From Acidobacteriota bacterium (GTDB lineage Bacteria; Acidobacteriota; Blastocatellia; Pyrinomonadales; Pyrinomonadaceae), in NCBI GenBank assembly GCA_019242475.1, contig JAFAVK010000016.1:1-59372 (forward strand): a DNA stretch of 59,372 nt. The letters run 5' to 3'. The notes beneath the pieces were generated by a model, which was given only the letters and a program-made list of their open reading frames with translations, was not told the DNA's origin and ran no database searches. Positions within the stretch are counted from its first letter, which is position 1. Every line of letters starts with the position of its first letter. Of the stretch, positions 54,841 through 59,372 are shown in pieces. A program made the position numbers and the translations under genes.

Positions 54841-55689
54841 TTGTCAACACGAACCGTCGTCTTCGCCTGCCTGTCTCTTCTCGCGCTGGTCTCGCTCAAC
54901 CTCCAGCGAATCCCGAGGATGATCGGCGAGCACTCCTACGAATCCGGCAGGCAGTATCTCGACGCCGGGCAGTACCGCAATGCGGCCGCCGCCTTCCGCC
55001 GGTCGTCGCTCTTCATGCCGGGAGAGGCCCGCCCCTACATCGACCTCGGCGACACCCTCCTCCGGATGGAGAAGTATGAGGAGGCCGGCGCCTCCTTCAA
55101 GCAGGCGCTCGGCATCGGGGAGGACTCGTGCGCCTTCTGCGGACTCGGCGTGGTCTACTACCGGACGGGCCGTTACGAAGAGGCCGAGCGCGCCTTCCGC
55201 CGCGCCGAGGAGTTGAGCCCGAACGAAGAGTGCGCCTACGACTGGTCGGGCCGCATGTTCTACGAGCTGGGGCGTTACCAGGAGGCGGCCGAGGCGTTCG
55301 AGCACGAAGTCAAGATTCACCCGCGCGCCGTCGCGCCCCTCCACTTCCTGGGCAACGCCTACGGCTACCTCGGCCGTCACGAAGAGGCGGCCGAGACCTA
55401 CCGACGCATCACCGACCTTCAGCCGGACTACGAGGAGGCGCACTACCAGCTCGGCGGCGCCTACTCCTACCTCAAGCGCTACCGCGACGCCGTCGGCGCC
55501 TACCGCCGGGCGCTCGAACTCAAGTCTGACGACCGCAGGGCCGTCACCGGCCTCGCCCTCGCGCACGCCGCGCTCGGCGAGAGTCGTTCGGCCGCCGCGT
55601 ACTGCGAACGGCTCAAGTCGCTCGACCCCGCGTCGGCGGCCGAGTTGTCGAAGAGGCTCGGCCGCGGCCTCCCCGCCGAGGGGCGTTGA
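54841..55689 (+). CDS. Membrane-anchored TPR protein
   Basis: From TTG 54841 (GAGGTGA upstream) the product is 282 residues. A single N-terminal helix or signal anchor (VVFACLSLLALVSLNLQ) is followed by about seven TPR units (SYESGRQYLDAGQYRNAAAAFRRSS, ARPYIDLGDTLLRMEKYEEAG and more). It probably scaffolds proteins at the membrane. It lies at the end of the clpX-lon insert; whether it belongs to the STAND module is unclear because 405 bp and a likely promoter separate them. Confidence 0.75.
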   Translation: MSTRTVVFACLSLLALVSLNLQRIPRMIGEHSYESGRQYLDAGQYRNAAAAFRRSSLFMPGEARPYIDLGDTLLRMEKYEEAGASFKQALGIGEDSCAFCGLGVVYYRTGRYEEAERAFRRAEELSPNEECAYDWSGRMFYELGRYQEAAEAFEHEVKIHPRAVAPLHFLGNAYGYLGRHEEAAETYRRITDLQPDYEEAHYQLGGAYSYLKRYRDAVGAYRRALELKSDDRRAVTGLALAHAALGESRSAAAYCERLKSLDPASAAELSKRLGRGLPAEGR

Positions 55690-55764
55690 CGCGCCCGCGC
55701 TTATTTTCCGAAGGCCGGTGGCAAGGGCGCGCGAAATGATTTAGAATTAAAGCCTACAGCGACG

Positions 55765-55799
55765 GGGCGAGCGGAGCTTGCAAGAGCGGCTCGCCCTTT
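55765..55799. terminator. Hairpin terminator upstream of lon
   Basis: GGGCGAGC (55765-55772) pairs with GCTCGCCC (55789-55796), then TTT. It probably ends the insert transcript, so lon would need its own promoter, perhaps AT-rich 55735-55752. Confidence 0.55.
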
Positions 55800-55834
55800 G
55801 TGCCCTTTAAGGTTCGGCCGAAGCTTTTTTATTT

Positions 55835-58267
<2,433 letters not shown>

Positions 58268-58268
58268 G

Positions 58269-58284
58269 CGGTTTTAAAAAACCG
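58269..58284. terminator. Short A/T-flanked hairpin after lon
   Basis: CGGTTTT and AAAACCG pair around AA directly after the lon stop. A small stem, but suited to terminate lon. Confidence 0.45.
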
Positions 58285-58293
58285 GCCGCACGG

Positions 58294-58341
58294 ACTTCGG
58301 GGGTTTGAAATTTCAAGTTTGAAATTTCAAACCCCCGAAGT
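58294..58341. repeat. Perfect 23-bp inverted repeat with TTTGAAATTTCAA core
   Basis: Arms 58294-58316 and 58319-58341 pair without mismatch around 2 nt. It lies between lon and the next gene and shares words with 49151-49194. Confidence 0.88.
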
Positions 58342-58512
58342 TGACAGCCCGCGCCCCCGCCTGTAAAGTTCGCCTTCCCGGCGTCTCAAACCAGCAGGCA
58401 GCTCTGAAGGCAGACCGAGCAACAGCAGCCCTCGCCCCGCTGCCGCTCTGCGCTTAAGACTCGCCAGAAGCTTTCGCTCTACTTCCGATTCTTCCCCGAG
58501 GAGACAAACTTG

Positions 58513-58974
58513 ATGACAGACAAAGTGAAGAGCGCCGAGCTTATCCTGAAGCTCTACGACCTGCGCCGCGAGGCGGTCATGCGTGAGGCGCGCAACTGGT
58601 TCTTTACCTTCGACCCCCAGAGCGCCGAGGAGATTTTGCACGTCTCGGTGGGCGAGCACGGCGGCCACCTCCGGATGGTGACGACCTACTGGGACATGGC
58701 CTGCTCCTTCGTCAACCACGGCGCCATCGACGCCGAGATGTTCAACGACGCGACCGGCGAGCAGGTCTTCGTCTTCGCCAAGATTCAGCCGTTCCTCGAA
58801 GAGATCCGCGCCGTCGGCAACCCGACCTACATGCAGCACCTGGAGCGCGCCGTCCTCGCCATGCCCAACGCCGAGGAGCGGCTCGCGCGCGTCCGCGAGA
58901 TGGCCCGGCGCGTCGCCGAGGCCCGCGCCGCCGCCTCCGCGGAAAGGGCGGAGGCCGACGCCGCGAACGCCTAA
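58513..58974 (+). CDS. Conserved-looking hypothetical protein (153 aa) before engB
   Basis: ATG 58513 follows GAGGAGA. The protein is alpha-helical, with VKSAELILKLYDLRREAVMREARNW at the start and a mid-region FDPQSAEEILHVSVGEHGGHLRMVTTYWDMACSFVNHG that may be a small fold resembling DUF4760-like proteins. An Ala/Glu-rich coiled-coil end follows. Its stop directly abuts the engB ATG, so the two are translationally coupled. Function unknown; a ribosome-assembly link is a guess from context. Confidence 0.7.
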   Translation: MTDKVKSAELILKLYDLRREAVMREARNWFFTFDPQSAEEILHVSVGEHGGHLRMVTTYWDMACSFVNHGAIDAEMFNDATGEQVFVFAKIQPFLEEIRAVGNPTYMQHLERAVLAMPNAEERLARVREMARRVAEARAAASAERAEADAANA

Positions 58975-59372
58975 ATGAAGGTCACGAGCACGAAGTTCGT
59001 CAAGAGCGCGTTCGAGGAGTCGCAGTGGCCGCGCGACCGCCGGCCCGAGGTGGCCTTCATGGGGCGCTCGAACGTGGGCAAGTCCTCCATGATTAATTCG
59101 ATGCTCGGGGTCAAAGGCTTGGCGCGCACCTCCTCGACGCCGGGGCGGACGCAGGCGCTGAACTTCTTCCAGATTAATGAACGGTTCTACTTCGTGGATT
59201 TGCCCGGGTACGGTTTCGCCCGCGTCCCGCGCGACGTGCGCGAGTCGTGGGGGCAGTTGGTCGCCGATTACCTTGCCAAGCGCGACTCGCTTGTGCTATC
59301 AATTCACATCGTAGACTCGCGCCACGAACCCACGACATTGGATTTGCAGCTCCGCGAATGGCTACTCGCGAA
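58975..59372 (+). CDS. engB: Ribosome biogenesis GTPase EngB/YsxC, partial
   Basis: The gene begins right after the stop at 58974 and runs off the right edge; 132 codons are visible. It has the G1 motif GRSNVGKSSM, the G2 region STPGRTQAL, the G3 motif DLPGYGFA and the start of the SIHIVDSR strand leading to G4. EngB helps 50S subunit assembly. The lon-X-engB order matches lonA-ysxC of Bacillus subtilis. Confidence 0.95.
   Translation, partial: MKVTSTKFVKSAFEESQWPRDRRPEVAFMGRSNVGKSSMINSMLGVKGLARTSSTPGRTQALNFFQINERFYFVDLPGYGFARVPRDVRESWGQLVADYLAKRDSLVLSIHIVDSRHEPTTLDLQLREWLLA

Noticed and set aside
55765..55799. CIRCE heat-shock operator before lon
   Set aside because: The inverted repeat does not match TTAGCACTC-N9-GAGTGCTAA.

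Overview
The window is a GC-rich chromosomal segment (roughly two-thirds G+C by eye) from a free-living bacterium. Several traits together suggest Acidobacteriota, probably class Blastocatellia: membrane-anchored Ser/Thr kinases with proline-rich tails, YARHG-domain proteins, a Uma2 nuclease, a lysine/alanine/glycine-rich histone-like protein, a large multihaem c-type cytochrome with a carboxypeptidase-regulatory-domain outer-membrane barrel, and short intergenic hairpins built of 7- or 8-nt words. This placement is inference; there is no rRNA gene to test it.

Layout. 1-7800: end of prfA, a histidine phosphatase, a GH19 lysozyme-like protein, nuoB and nuoA without the rest of complex I, mogA, carB and a Uma2 protein. 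7890-16530: a DnaC-like loader, secreted proteins, a cyclic-phosphate-processing receiver protein, an M20 peptidase, a YihY membrane protein, lepB, a SWIM zinc-finger protein and a Nudix hydrolase. 16571-20280: an ECF sigma factor and its zinc-finger anti-sigma, accA and rpoD. The rpoD 5' end looks frameshifted at a run of seven G. Upstream of rpoD lies an array of about 13 units of exactly 21 bp with GTCTC-N-GAGAC cores. 21107-28957: membrane and secreted proteins, a response regulator, a histone-like protein, a START/class III cyclase protein and a Ser/Thr kinase. 29117-36815: topB coupled to a zinc-ribbon Ser/Thr kinase carrying YARHG, a secreted four-repeat YARHG protein, a cell-wall amidase and a DUF2071 protein.

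36819-46708 is a candidate redox locus: outer-membrane barrel, decahaem LVIVD cytochrome and a Vgb-like propeller in one operon, with a double HbpS/GlcG haem-binding protein divergent from it. 46709-47520 is a small, lower-GC patch with an HNH endonuclease next to tRNA-Leu(UAG).

47698-59372 is the conserved proteostasis run tig-clpP-clpX-[insert]-lon-hypothetical-engB. The insert (51670-55689) separates clpX from lon. It encodes a small two-helix membrane protein, a degenerate STAND-like NTPase and a winged-helix/TPR protein with overlapping or 2-nt-spaced genes, then a TPR membrane protein. The first two share a short alternating beta motif. I read the first three as a split NLR/STAND-like sensor-effector module, the best candidate here for an undescribed system. 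The redox locus and the 21-bp array are the next best.
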